This document shows, one piece after another, positions 21,351 through 32,531 of a stretch of 64,000 nt of DNA. This DNA is from Zantedeschia hybrid cultivar. Its lineage: Eukaryota; Streptophyta; Magnoliopsida; Alismatales; Araceae. How positions within the stretch are numbered: position 1 is the stretch's first letter; every line of letters starts with the position of its first letter. The notes under the pieces are model-generated. The model saw only the letters and a list, made by a program, of their open reading frames with translations. It was not told the origin of the DNA and searched no databases. The position numbers and the translations under genes were made by a program. Location of the stretch: contig JARZZO010000013.1 of the NCBI GenBank assembly GCA_030544215.1, forward strand, positions 24,294,729 through 24,358,728, read 5' to 3'.

Positions 21351-22395
21351 ATGGAACCCGGCGAAGGATCGAGGGGGAAGCGCCGCCATGCCGTGCGGGT
21401 GGTGAGAAGGGAAGAACGCGAGGCGGCTCGCCCCGAGGAAGCCATGGCCTTGGAGGAGGCGGCGGCCATGTTAGAGGAAGAAATCCCCCCACCGGCGGCA
21501 GTCGAGGGAGGAGAAGAAGAGGAGGAAGCCTCCCACCTAGTAAGTTTTCTTATGGTTTGAATAGGATGAGGAAAAGGAGAGAGAACGGGGTTCTTCAAGA
21601 ACTTGGAATTTGGCCTTGAAAGGCGTCCAGACCAGGTGACGCCGTTTAAACGGCGTCGCCCTGGCCCGACGCCATTCAAGGCAAAATTTTAATAAAGGAG
21701 AAAATAATTCCAAATCGCATCAAGCCCTGTGGACGCCGTTCAATAGGCGTCCAGGTGGCTCGACGCCTTTCAATCCAGAAGTGTTTTGCTTGTTTTTTTT
21801 ATGTTAAGTAACTAATGAAATTCTTTGTTTTTCATTTGCAGGGGACGATGAGAGACAGGATTAGCTGGGACTTAGTTATAGGGGCGTACCGGGGACTCCC
21901 GGACTTTCAGAAGACGCGCCTGCACCGGATGGGGTTCGGCGAGATCCTGGATATCGAGTCATTTTGGCTCGATCTGGTCCTGCTACAGGCGCTCAGGGAG
22001 CGTTGGCATGTAGAGAGTCGGGCATTCCTAATGCCCTGGGGCCATATGGTCCCGACTCTAGAGGATGTGGCCCGGATTACTGGCCTTAGGGTAGATGGCA
22101 GATTGGTAAGCGGGGTGACCTACCCCGATTACTGTGGGATGGCGGAGGCTCTGCTAGGCATAGAGGTGTCTAGCTTGAGTTGAGAGTCTAGGATGGTCCC
22201 CCGGGTAGAGGTGGAGGCCGCTTTAGGATTAGAGGAGCCCCGGCGTCGATCAGACAAGACCCGGGAGGAATATAGGAGTAGATTAGCTGAGTCATCCTCC
22301 CTTGTCTATTGTAGCGACCCGAGTCAGGGGGAGGAGGTAGATAGGCAGTTGAGAGTCTTCTTAGTCTTTTTCTTCGGTCGGTTACTCTTCGGCAC
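21351..22395 (+). pseudogene. PMD gene, truncated left copy (exons 1-2)
   Basis: Exon 1 is 21351-21539 (63 codons, MEPGEGSRGKRRHAV.., Glu/Ala-rich), donor GTAAGT, acceptor TTTGCAG ending 21841; exon 2 starts at 21842. It reads through the PMD core (RMGFGEILDIESFWLDL, PTLEDVARITGL) and hits the same TGA (22181-22183) as the right copy. It is then cut by the duplication junction at 22395/22396, after which copia-A leader sequence follows. Exons 3-7 are missing. Before the 21-kb event this 5' part and the 3' part now at 43590-45383 were one gene. Confidence 0.85.
21618..21773. repeat. GCGTC-N10-GACGC units 12-15 in PMD intron 1, left copy
   Basis: Four units inside intron 1 (21540-21841): left arms at 21623, 21653, 21717 (GCATC) and 21747; right arms GACGC at 21638, 21668, 21732 and 21762. 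Units 12/13 and 14/15 form close pairs with starts 30 bases apart. They are the most symmetric of the set, AAAGGCGTC facing GACGCCGTTT or GACGCCTTT. Confidence 0.9.
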
Positions 22396-24490
22396 GAAAC
22401 CCTAGCCGACGGCGGCTGGGGTCTGCAGGCGGCGCCGGCGGCCGCCCCCGGCCCTGCCCCTGCTCCGGCCGGCGATGCCCCGGCGCCGGCGGTGCCCCCG
22501 GCGCCGGCAGGGTCGCCGGAGAGGTCCCGAAGGGAGCTGGCCAAGCCCCAAAAATCCCCAAAAAGCTGGTTTTCGCAGGGTTTTAAAACTATTTTAGGGC
22601 TTAAATAAATGGCCCTCCAAGGGCACTCTGGTGGCGGTCTTGGTGACCGGTGGATAGAGGTGACTATCCTCTACGGATCTGGAGTCTCGGCCGGCCATCC
22701 CAACGCTTGGGAGGCCGATTGAAGCCGCCGTAAACTCGCCGTTCTTCGTCTCACGAAGAACACGAAAAACCCCCAAAATAATCTCGAAAAATCACAGAAA
22801 AATAATCAAATTAATTGTGTTTATCTTATGAACACTATTCCGTCATTTTAATAGGATTAAACGCATGGAATAACTCAAGAAAAATCAATTTCGGAAACCG
22901 AAACGGGACGAGAAACAGTGGAACCTGGCTCTGATACCACTGTTAGGTTTTCTCGGTTTCTCCGGATCGCTCACGCAGCGGAAAACAAAAATATTTACAG
23001 CGATCCGTTCCCGTTTCGGAGACTAAAATACGAGATAATCGGATTATCTTTTCTCACCGTGTGCGGATTCGAATCCGCAGCCGTTCGGTTCCGTCGGTGC
23101 GACACCGCAAGCCGCGCAAGTGCCCGGCCTCTTGCGAAGTCCACGCGATCCTCCCGCGACGGATATCCTCGAGTTCGTCGTTCTTCGCAGCCTACGAAGC
23201 CTCCGCAGGTCGCCGTAATGATCGCCGCAGCGTGCGGACGATTTCCCGTTAGACGGGATTCGGAGAAGCGGCGGAGCAGATCTGGATCTGCCTGGACGCC
23301 AGAGAAGGACAAAAAACGAGGAGGGGCGGCTAGGGTTAGCAGCAGCTTGGCCTGCTCAGCCCGTTCGTTATGTTTTATACTAACCGCGCGGTTTTTCACA
23401 AAAATCCCCGGTTTGTATAAAACCCACTTATTTATCCATCGCCTTGAGAATCATTTGCGTGTGACCCTCTAGGCCCAAGTACCAGTCCAGTTAATGGCCC
23501 AACAAGCCCAGTGACTCCTCACTGGCTTTATTAATTAATTAATAACCCTTTACTAATCAATTAATCAATCGAATTGATGTCGCACATCGAATTCGACCGG
23601 GCCTCCGATCACGTTGGGTGCCAAGCAACACCGCGTGAACCCGGAAGGTATTTGGGGTTAAGTAACCCACTCTTGGAACCTTTCCGTCGACAGTTACCGC
23701 GTGGATATAATCCTTCATTCGTACAATGCTCTCGAGTCAACTCAGGGTATGGCGAGCTGTCAAACCCTAACCGGTCGACTCACTTGGATTGGATGCCGCT
23801 GATGAATATCGGAAAACTCCTTTCCCGATATTATCGTCCGCCCTGGCCATGGACTTCCGCACATCCTTCCTAGAGCATTCTCTCTGTAAGTACCGAGAGC
23901 GAATGATTCCTTATTGACACACAATTCCCTTCGACGGTATTCCGATGTACCCAATCCTTGGCGTATTAGAATCCCATGGCTAGAGATTCGTAGACCAAGG
24001 TCAAAGTACAGAAGTCCACCGCCAAGGTGTCCTTGGTGTCTCAGGTCCGAGGACCATCCACGCAACTGCGACAATAGAATCAAGCTGGTTAACAGTGAGG
24101 TACAATACCATCCAGCGATTTAGTCGGATCAGTTCAGTGAACTCATTCTCCAATGAGCACCTACAGATTAGCCTTAATGTCTCCACACAAGTGACTTATG
24201 AGACCAATCACCCTCATCATATGAGCAGGAGTAATCTATACTAGTCTAACTGGATATCCGATGTCCTTCTCGGATATCCTCTGATTAGGAACGATTAAGA
24301 ATATGTGCGTTTAAGTGATCAGTCTCATTAGTATGATCTCATCATAATCTGATCACCATAGCACATATTCACGGACTTCATTATGAAACTATAATTAACG
24401 CGATTTACACATAATGAATATTATGCCATTTTATTAATAATGAACGAGATTTACATTGTTAGATTGGCTTGTAGGCCACCTAAACTAACA
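22396..24490 (-). mobile_element. copia-A leader and 5' LTR, right copy
   Basis: Leader 22396-22919, primer-binding site 22920-22939 (minus strand TGGTATCAGAGCC..), complete 1,550-bp LTR 22941-24490. One base differs from the left copy (24113 C versus 2918 T). The interior beyond the leader was not duplicated, so this is a fragment without coding sequence. Confidence 0.9.
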
Positions 24491-24492
24491 AT

Positions 24493-27400
24493 TTCTTCAC
24501 TCATTGCTGGGATATTATTGCTGATGATATATTTGCTGCTGCTGTTGAATTCTTCAAGGGTGGCTCTTTGCCTAAGGCCTTTACTTCTACTCATTTGGTC
24601 CTTATTCCTAAGTGTGACAATCCTTCCACTCTTAGCCCCAATTTGTTTGCAGAATAGGTTATTCGGAATTACTTATCCGAAATAGCGTATACTAGAATAA
24701 GGGGTGCTTAACTTTGATAGTTCTATGGGACCCACTGGCAGAATAGGAAGGATAAGCAATTCTTGAGTCTATAGTCGAATTGCTTATTCTCCTTATTCTA
24801 GTATAAGCAATTATAACGCGGTATAAGCCATTCCGCCCATCAAACTAGAATTAACCTTATTCTAAGGATAAGAGGCCTTATTCTTCTTCTATTCTCCAAT
24901 CAAAGTGGCGCAAGGATTTCAGGCCCATCAGTCTGTGCAATTTTAATTATAAGATCATTTCTCTGATTGTTTGCAAGAGGCTCTCTGTTATTCTGCCTAG
25001 GCTTATTTCTCCCTTCCAAGGTGCATTTGTTAAAGGAAGGGACATCAGTGATAATATCTGTTTGGCTCAGGAAATGGTGCATAATATTTCTAAAAGAACT
25101 ACTGGTCACAATGTTATTCTTAAACTGGACATGATGAAGGCCTATGATCGACTGGAATGGAGCTATTTATTTGATGTTCTATACAAATTTGGCTTCTCTC
25201 ATGATTGGATTAATTTGATTAAGAATCTATTTACTCACTGCTGGTTCTCAGTTGTTTTTAATGGTCAGCTTGGTGGCTATTTTAATTCTTCAAGAGGACT
25301 TAGGCAAGGTGATCCTCTGGCCCCCAGTTTGTTTATCTTAGCAGAAGAAGCTTTCAGCAGGGGTCTTCATAACCTTTTCACCAGAGGCTTGATCACTCCT
25401 TTCTCCACATTCAGAGCTGGGCCTATTATCTCTCACTTACTCTTTGCTGATGACACGGTTATTTTTACTAACGGATCTCAGGCTTCTCTTCACCGGCTTT
25501 TTGCTTTTATTAATATCTATGAGAGATGTTCTGGTCAGCAGGTTAATAAAGACAAAAGCTCTTTTTATGTGGCCCCTCGCACTATCACTCAAAGAATCAA
25601 TCAAATTGCTGCTGCTACTCAGATGCCCAATAAGGCTTTTCCGATTATCTATTTGGAGGCTCCTCTCTACAAAGGTATTGTTAAAGCTATCTTTTTTCAG
25701 CCATTGCTTGACAAGGTGAGAAACAAACTTACTAATTGGAAAACTAAGCTCTTATCTCCTGGGGGTAGATTAATTCTGATAAAGCATGTTTTATCATCTA
25801 TTCCTATACACATTCTTGCTGTCCTCTCTCCCCCTAAGAGCATTTTGAATGCCATGGAAAAAGCATTTGCTGCCTTCTTTTGGGGTTCTTCCACTGTTGG
25901 TCAGAGAAAACACTGGATTGCTTGGAAACACATGGCTAGACCTATTGATGAAGGAGGGATTGGAATCAGATCTCTCTTTGATTTGAGTACTGCTTTGAAA
26001 GTGAAACTTTGTTGGAAGATTTACTCCCATAAGGGAGTTTGAAGTGATTATATCCATTGCACCTATCTGCAGGATCAGCATCTATCCTTTTGCCCCTTGA
26101 CTGGTTCTCCCCACTGGAGAATGGTTCTTGGTCATAGAAACTGGGTCTTGAACCATACTTGCTGGCAGGTTGGAACTGGTAGGCTTTCTTTTTGGAATGA
26201 TAATTGGACTGGTCATGGACCTCTCAGGGAGTTCATATCTTCTGATCAATGGCTTTCTGTTGCTCATACTCATAATTGGTTTGTCCAGGATTTTTTGGCT
26301 CGTAGACATGCCTTTCTACATATGCTTCCTATGGATATTCTACATGTTATCAATGATATTGCTATTTGCTTATCTCATACTAATGGCCCTGATAAACCTA
26401 TTTGGCAGCCTGATACTCATGGTTATTTTACTACTAAATCTGCCTGGAACACTGTCAGACATACTGGGCCTCAGCTTCCTATCACCAAATGGATTTGGCA
26501 CACACTCTTACCTAAAAAGATCTCCCTCTTTATTTACAGAGCTCTTATTGACAGATTGCCCTTTGACTCAGTTATTCAGAGATATGGGATTTCTTTGGTT
26601 TCCAAGTGTTATTGCTGTAGATCTCCTCATCGTGAAACTATGAACCATATTCTTGCTTTGGGTGATATTGCCAGACATTGTTGGAGCTTCTTCAAGCGCA
26701 TTTTCCAGGTTCATGCTCAAGGGACTTCTTTTCATTATATGTTTTCAGCATTCACTTCCAAGGCATCCAATACTTCTCTCTATGGCTTCTGCATGGGTAT
26801 CACTCCTTCTATTGTTACTTGGACACTTTGGAAAGCTAGGTGCACTGCCAGGTTTGACAATTCTATTTGTAGTAAAGAGCATATTTTGAGGCAAGCTATT
26901 ATTCTTATCACTGAAATTGCTTCTTTATTTCATCCTAAGAGGGCTTCTTCCTATGCTGAGAGAGCATCTTTGCAGGCTTTGGGTTTGGCTGATATCTTTT
27001 CTCCTGCACCCCCTTCCCTTGTTTATTGGATTCCTCCCCCCATATTTCATGTTAAACTTAACACAGATGGCTGTTGTAAAGGTAATCCAGGTATATCTAC
27101 AGGTGCTGCTATTCTCAGAGATGATAAAGGATCCTTTATTTCTGCTTGCTGTGCCTTTTTTGGTATCACATGCAGTCTTATTTCAGAGATCAGGGCTATG
27201 CTTATTGGATTACGGATGTGTCTTCAGATGGGGATTTCTTCTCTTATTATAGAGTCTGATTGTCAGGTCTTAATTATGCTTCTTCACTCTGATGGCCAGA
27301 AGATTCCTTGGATTCTTCATCCTTGGTGGGATCACTTATGCTCTCTGAAGAACTCTATGCTTGTTCAATTCCAACATGTGGTTAGAGAATGTAACAAGGC

Positions 27401-27533
27401 TGCAGACGCATTAGCAAACTTCTCCTGTTCTTCTTATACGTCTCGCACTTTTTCTTCATATGCTGCTCTTCCTCCTCCTGTAAGAGGAGAATTGGCTATG
27501 GACAAATCAGGCGTTCCTCATTTTCGTTTTTGA
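24493..27533 (+). pseudogene. LINE ORF2 fragment, right copy
   Basis: Same broken RT/zf-RVT/RNase H frame as 3298-6338, with the same TGA (26040-26042). One substitution (26139 A) changes His to Asn in GHRNWVLNH. FADD and the RNase H acidic residues are intact. Inherited in its broken state. Confidence 0.9.
24643..24895. mobile_element. MITE-like insert, right copy
   Basis: Duplicate of 3448-3700 including the flanking CCAAT pair; no differences seen. Confidence 0.65.
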
Positions 27534-27699
27534 TTGATTTATGTACCTGGGGGGTTCTTCTTTGCTTTCTTATTTGCTGTATCTCCCAGGGGTAAGGTGG
27601 CATGTCCCCCCCTTGTATGTTTATTTGATTAATTTAATAATATCCCAAGGGCCTGCCCAGGGTCCTAGATAAGTTCTGGGCTTTTATCAAAAAAAAAAA

Positions 27700-29006
27700 C
27701 ATAGGTGAGAAATTCTTTTCTTACCTACATGATTAAGCCTGCAGTGCCAAAGATATACATGATTCACTTCTTCTGTTTTATCACTAGAAACCTGCATAAC
27801 ATTAGTATATGTATCCAATACATATAACCCATTGAGCAAATAACCATTAGCGATGATCAAACTATTATTAATAATAGAGTACCTAGTGCTAGTTATTATC
27901 AACGAGTAACCAATATTGTTCAAGTAGGAAATAAATACAATATTTTTGATAATTTCTGGAACAAAATAACACTCAGTTAACTCCAGAATTATCCTTGAGG
28001 GCAAACTAAGATGAGTAGTCTCCACAGGTTTAGTAGCAACCAAAGCTCCATTGCCCATCCTTAGTTCAATCTCCTTTTTGCCAACTCTTCTTTTATTTGT
28101 CTGCACCTGCAAGACATTGCATATATGAGATGTGCATCTACTATCTAATACCCATGATGTGGATCTCATAAAAGACAAAAGTGACAAAACTACCTACGTT
28201 CAGAATTGCCTTGCAATTTCTTTTCTAGTGACCAATCTATCCACACTGAAAAGATTTGCTTTCTTTTTCATCCTTCTTGCCCTTGCCATGGCCTGCCTTG
28301 GTGATTTTGTTTACCTTTGATCTGTTTCTTTCCCTTCTTGTTGTTAGGTGTTTGGACGGCTTTCCTTTTCTTGTTGGTCTGACCAACAACCATTACAGAA
28401 GATGGTTTATCCTTTTGCATAGTCCCTTCAGCACTCTTTAATATATTTAGAAGTTCAGGTAGAGAAACTTTAATCCTATTCATATTAAAATTCATGATGA
28501 AGTGAGAAAAGGATTTAGACAATGACTGGAGAATGAGATCAATGATAAGTTCAAGATTCAACTTGAATCCTAGTCCATTGAGTCTCTTAATCCACTCCAT
28601 AATTTTCAGTACATGTACATGTACTGAAGCACCCTAAGACATCCTAGTACTGAAAAACTTTTTGGAGATCTCATACCTCTCTATTCTACCATGCTTCCTA
28701 AAGAGCTGGCGTAGCTGGAGAAGTATAGCACTACAATCAGTCTTTTCAAATTGCCTCTGTAGCTTGGGAGCCATAAAGGTCGATATATATCACTATGCAA
28801 GGTAAGAATCTTCCGACCAATTTGCGTAATTTAATTGATCACTCTACTCGGCATCAATGGGAAGCTTAGGTTGAATCGTGTCCAACATGTACACAACCTT
28901 TTTGATAGTTTAGACAATTAGCAGATTACGCAACCAATCTTGATAATTAGGTCCAGTCAACTTGTTTGCATCTAAGATTCTATGGAGGGGACGTGACAAC
29001 AACATG
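27700..29006 (-). pseudogene. copia-B gag to GAG-pre-integrase remnants, right copy
   Basis: Duplicate of 6505-7811: protease with DSR in place of D-S/T-G and GAG-pre-integrase fragment (28187-27700), decayed zinc knuckle, and gag core (28600-28268) with the same frameshifts. The A-tail of the LINE again marks the left edge. Confidence 0.78.
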
Positions 29007-30972
29007 ATGATCTGGATGAAAAATAAAAGATAATATTTTAGCATGCATTCAGGTTTCTAACTTAGATGTGGTTTTCTATGTTAGTTAGCTTCATCATTTT
29101 GCGTCGAACTATATGATCCTCAATCATATAGAACAGGAGATCACGGCGATCATCCTAATGGGTCAGAATCTGAATAAAACTGAGGTGCGACCTTGTGGAA
29201 AGCACAACAAAGCACATCCCATCTCTTGGGCAGTCAACAACACTTGCATCCAATGCAATATCCGACTTTTGGCCCTCGAGCAATCATCCCCTTGTGGAAA
29301 GTACAACAAAGGATACTCCTAGTTAGATCGCACCATTGTTCTATACAACAATGAGCTTGTGACTCGACCGCACAACAAGGCCGAGTTCAGTCCCTCATCC
29401 TATTGAAACAAAGTTTTAGAACTGAGATCCTGCCACCAAATCATGAACCTTGTGGAAAACACAACAAATCTATGAGATAATGACATCCAGTCACCCTATA
29501 ATAGTGGAGCGCTATGACGGCTCCTAGAGCTACGTTTACAGAGTTAATATTTGATTAAGAGGGAATTTTACTTTTATTTTGGTCTCACCTTAAGTGGTAG
29601 AATAAATATATTCGGGATATATATTTGCTGTACTTAATAATTGTTTAAAATAAATGCATCAAATGCAAATAAATAAATCTGGGTGATCATGGACTCTAAA
29701 TTAAAGCTACTGAGACATCCAACCCACTTCCCAAGCAGCATGATCATCCTTGCAGTCCGTCCTCCGTGCCTTCAAGTTCCATCCACGACATTAATTACAA
29801 AAGTTACACGGCCTGAAGGCCGGAAAGTGAATTATATGCCAATAATTTCCAGAAGCCCTTAGGGCGAGTGCATTCATTGGAAGAAGATAGAATTACTAGA
29901 ATTACATTGAAAATTAAATAGAGAGAGAAGGGAGGCTCGCAGGTCTTAAACAAACGGAGCTAATTTCTAAGTCCATGATCACCCACCATTCCACACACAA
30001 TCACATCGATCAAACAAGGGTTATTTTGAAAATAATCCTTATATCTGGATTGAAACCATAGGTTGTACATTCGAGAATTTTGGTCATGATTAGTTTTGAA
30101 AAACCTGTTATTATATTCAAAAGTAATCAAACAGAGACCAAAACAAGGTATCACAGTAACATTCCATGCTTAGAATTATTCCAACTTATATGAGGATGTA
30201 GAAATGAATTTAACATTAAATTCAATCAATCGGGACAATTTAGATAATCATGAAATTTCAATTCAAATTAATCATCCAATGATTAAACTAAAGAGAATGA
30301 AATTTAATTAGATGATCGTCCTCAATTATCCTTTATTAAAATTAACAATTTGAATTTTAAAAATTATCCAATAATTTTGAAAACCCAAAATTGAATTTTA
30401 ATGATGATCCTCTTTAAAGTTCAAAATTCGAATTTAACAATTATCCAATAATTAAAAATTAAAAATTTTAAATTTTATACGTAATCTTCAATTAATCCTA
30501 AAACTTACATGATAATTATCAGACTAATCAAAATCAAATTTTATTAGTATGTTTTCGACAATTATCTAGATTTTGGGGACAAGTTTTATTTTCGGGCCAG
30601 TGCAGTGCACTGTACACCACCGTTGGAGAGGTCAGGAGCAATGCGCCACGAGGGCCTCCGCTGGAGAGGGGCCAAAACAGTGCTCTCAATTGGCAAACAA
30701 CGGCAAAACTTGCCGATTTATGAGTAATCAATGTCCTATAGTGATTACTCTGCAATCAGGAACAGTTTAAGGTATGTATCCATGTACAATCAAACTCACA
30801 TGAGATCTCATCTCGAATTGACTTTACAATCACATATCCTAAGGACAATGCAAAGCAACCACAAATTATAAATTTACGCTATAATTACCACTCAATTATG
30901 TCGAACAAGATTGTACATTTCATTGGGCCTGTACGAACCATAATTGGCCTGTAGGACACCCAAATACTAACA
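29007..30972 (-). mobile_element. copia-B leader and LTR, right copy
   Basis: Duplicate of 7812-9778, with the three TTGTG-N5-CACAA motifs at 29193-29207, 29292-29306 and 29450-29464. It carries two of the copy differences: 29112 T, and one A missing from the short run near 30859. The LTR start (minus strand) is at 30972; the inner end is unresolved as in the left copy. Confidence 0.6.
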
Positions 30973-32531
30973 ATAGTGACCTCAAAGCCAATCATTAGGT
31001 ACCTATTACAATCTGGTTCACTGATAAATAACACTTATTTTATTATGTAGATTGGCGAGTTTATCGTTGTACATAATGAAGTATTTGAATGTGTGCAATA
31101 GTTATCGGATTATTATGAGATCATAATAATGAGACAGATGACTTATAACACACGTTCTTAATTGTTCCTAGTCATAGGATGTTTGAGAAAGATATCAAAC
31201 ATCCGGAGAGACTAGTACATGTTATTCCAGCTCATTTAATGAGGGTGACTGATTATTAGTCACTTGTGTGGAGACACTATGGTGAACCTATAGGTGCTCA
31301 TTGGGGTATGAGTTCGAATTGATCTGACATGAATCACCGGATGGTAATTTTACCTGACTGCCAGCCGGCTTGATTCATCGTCATAGTGGCGTGGTTGATC
31401 CTTGGACTTGAGATACCAAAGACATCTTGTTGGTAGACTTCTGGGCTTTAACCTTGACTTACAAATCCTTATCCACGAGATCTCTAATAGTCAATGATCG
31501 GGTCTCACGGAAGACCTTCGAAGGTGATTGTGTGTTTAATATTGGATCACTCGTTGTCAGGTAACTGGTGAGATAATGCTTTAGGATAGATCCGCAGGAG
31601 TCTCTGGCCAGAGCAGACATAATATTAGAAAAGATGTTTTCTGATATTGTACAGTGGGGTCTGATCCAAGTAAGTTGACCATCTAGGATTTGATAGTTCG
31701 ACCATGACCTAAGTTGACTAGAAAGCATTGTGCAAATGAAGGATTATAGCCATGTGGTAACTATTGACGGGCGGGTTATATGAGTTGGTTGCTGAATGCC
31801 ATTACCTTTCGGGATCATACGGTGTTGCTTAGCACCCAACTTGATCGTAAGTACAGACAAATTTATATGAGATGTTAATTCAATTAGGTAATTAATTAAA
31901 TATGAGATATTAATTAATTAATATAAGTCAATAAAGTGTTATTGGACCTAACGGACTGAAAACCTGACTGGTAAATGGGTCCAGAGGGTCATACGCATAT
32001 AGATTCTCAGTGGTGGTGTTTTAGTGGGTTTTATATTAACTCGAGGACTTTTTTGAAAAGTCACGTCGACTTAATATATATACAGGCCGTGTATAAACCC
32101 TGGGTCAAGCTCCATGTGCCTCTCCAAGCTGGCCGCCCCCCCTCTCTCCTCCTCCTTTGGGTGTCCCCTTTAGGTCGTCGGGTGCTTCCCGTCTCCACGT
32201 GCACATCCCGAACGTCGGGAATTCTCGTCCGTGTATTTCAGATGTTGTTGCAGCGAAGAATCATCAGCGGGTGTGCTGATTTGGACGAGGGAGCGAGGAT
32301 GAACCGCTGCAGAGGATCGTGTAGATATCGCTAGAGGCCGGATGCTTGTGCGGCTAGCGGCATCGTCTCGACAGAACCGATACAGAAGTGGATTTGAATT
32401 CGCACCCGGTGATTTGGTCACTTCTGGTTTTTCATTCACTGTTTTTGTTCCGGAATGGATCAATGGGCACGGGCGTGATGATTTTATTGTCCGATCTGTT
32501 GTGTTCTTTCACGTCCCGTCTGGATCCCAAC
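30973..32531 (+). mobile_element. copia-C lone LTR, right copy
   Basis: Duplicate of 9779-11337; no differences noticed. Apparent frames within it (31975-32334, 32342-32536) are LTR sequence. Confidence 0.7.

Larger units (their letters stand above)
1201..22395. repeat. 21.2-kb tandem duplication, left copy
   Basis: The block 1201-22395 recurs at 22396-43589 in direct orientation. Differences I noticed: 2918 T/C, 4944 C/A, 7917 C/T, one A lost from a short A-run near 9665, 13092 A/C, 16858 C/T and 18054 G/C. That is about 99.97% identity, though I did not align every base. At the junction the left flank of the unit, its right end and the joined sequence share only GAA (22396-22398), i.e. 3-bp microhomology. 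The unit starts inside the copia-A leader and ends inside PMD exon 2. Confidence 0.95.
24491..27699 (+). mobile_element. L1-type LINE, right copy
   Basis: Duplicate of 3296-6504 with MITE insert and A-tail. It arose by the segmental duplication, not by a second LINE insertion: both flanks are identical to the left copy. Confidence 0.92.

Noticed and set aside
21214..21679. Minus-strand frames opposite PMD exon 1
   Set aside because: Antisense of a Glu/Ala-rich exon with good splice sites; they cross intron 1 and have no family features.
16884..21773. CRISPR-like array
   Set aside because: Arms are only 5-9 bp, the variable part is the hairpin centre, spacing between units is irregular, and the DNA is plant nuclear.
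16884..21773. MicroRNA precursors for the GCGTC units
   Set aside because: The stems are at most about 10 bp with a 10-nt loop, far too short for a plant pre-miRNA.
24491..27699. A second independent LINE insertion
   Set aside because: Flanks on both sides are identical to the left copy, so it came with the 21-kb duplication.
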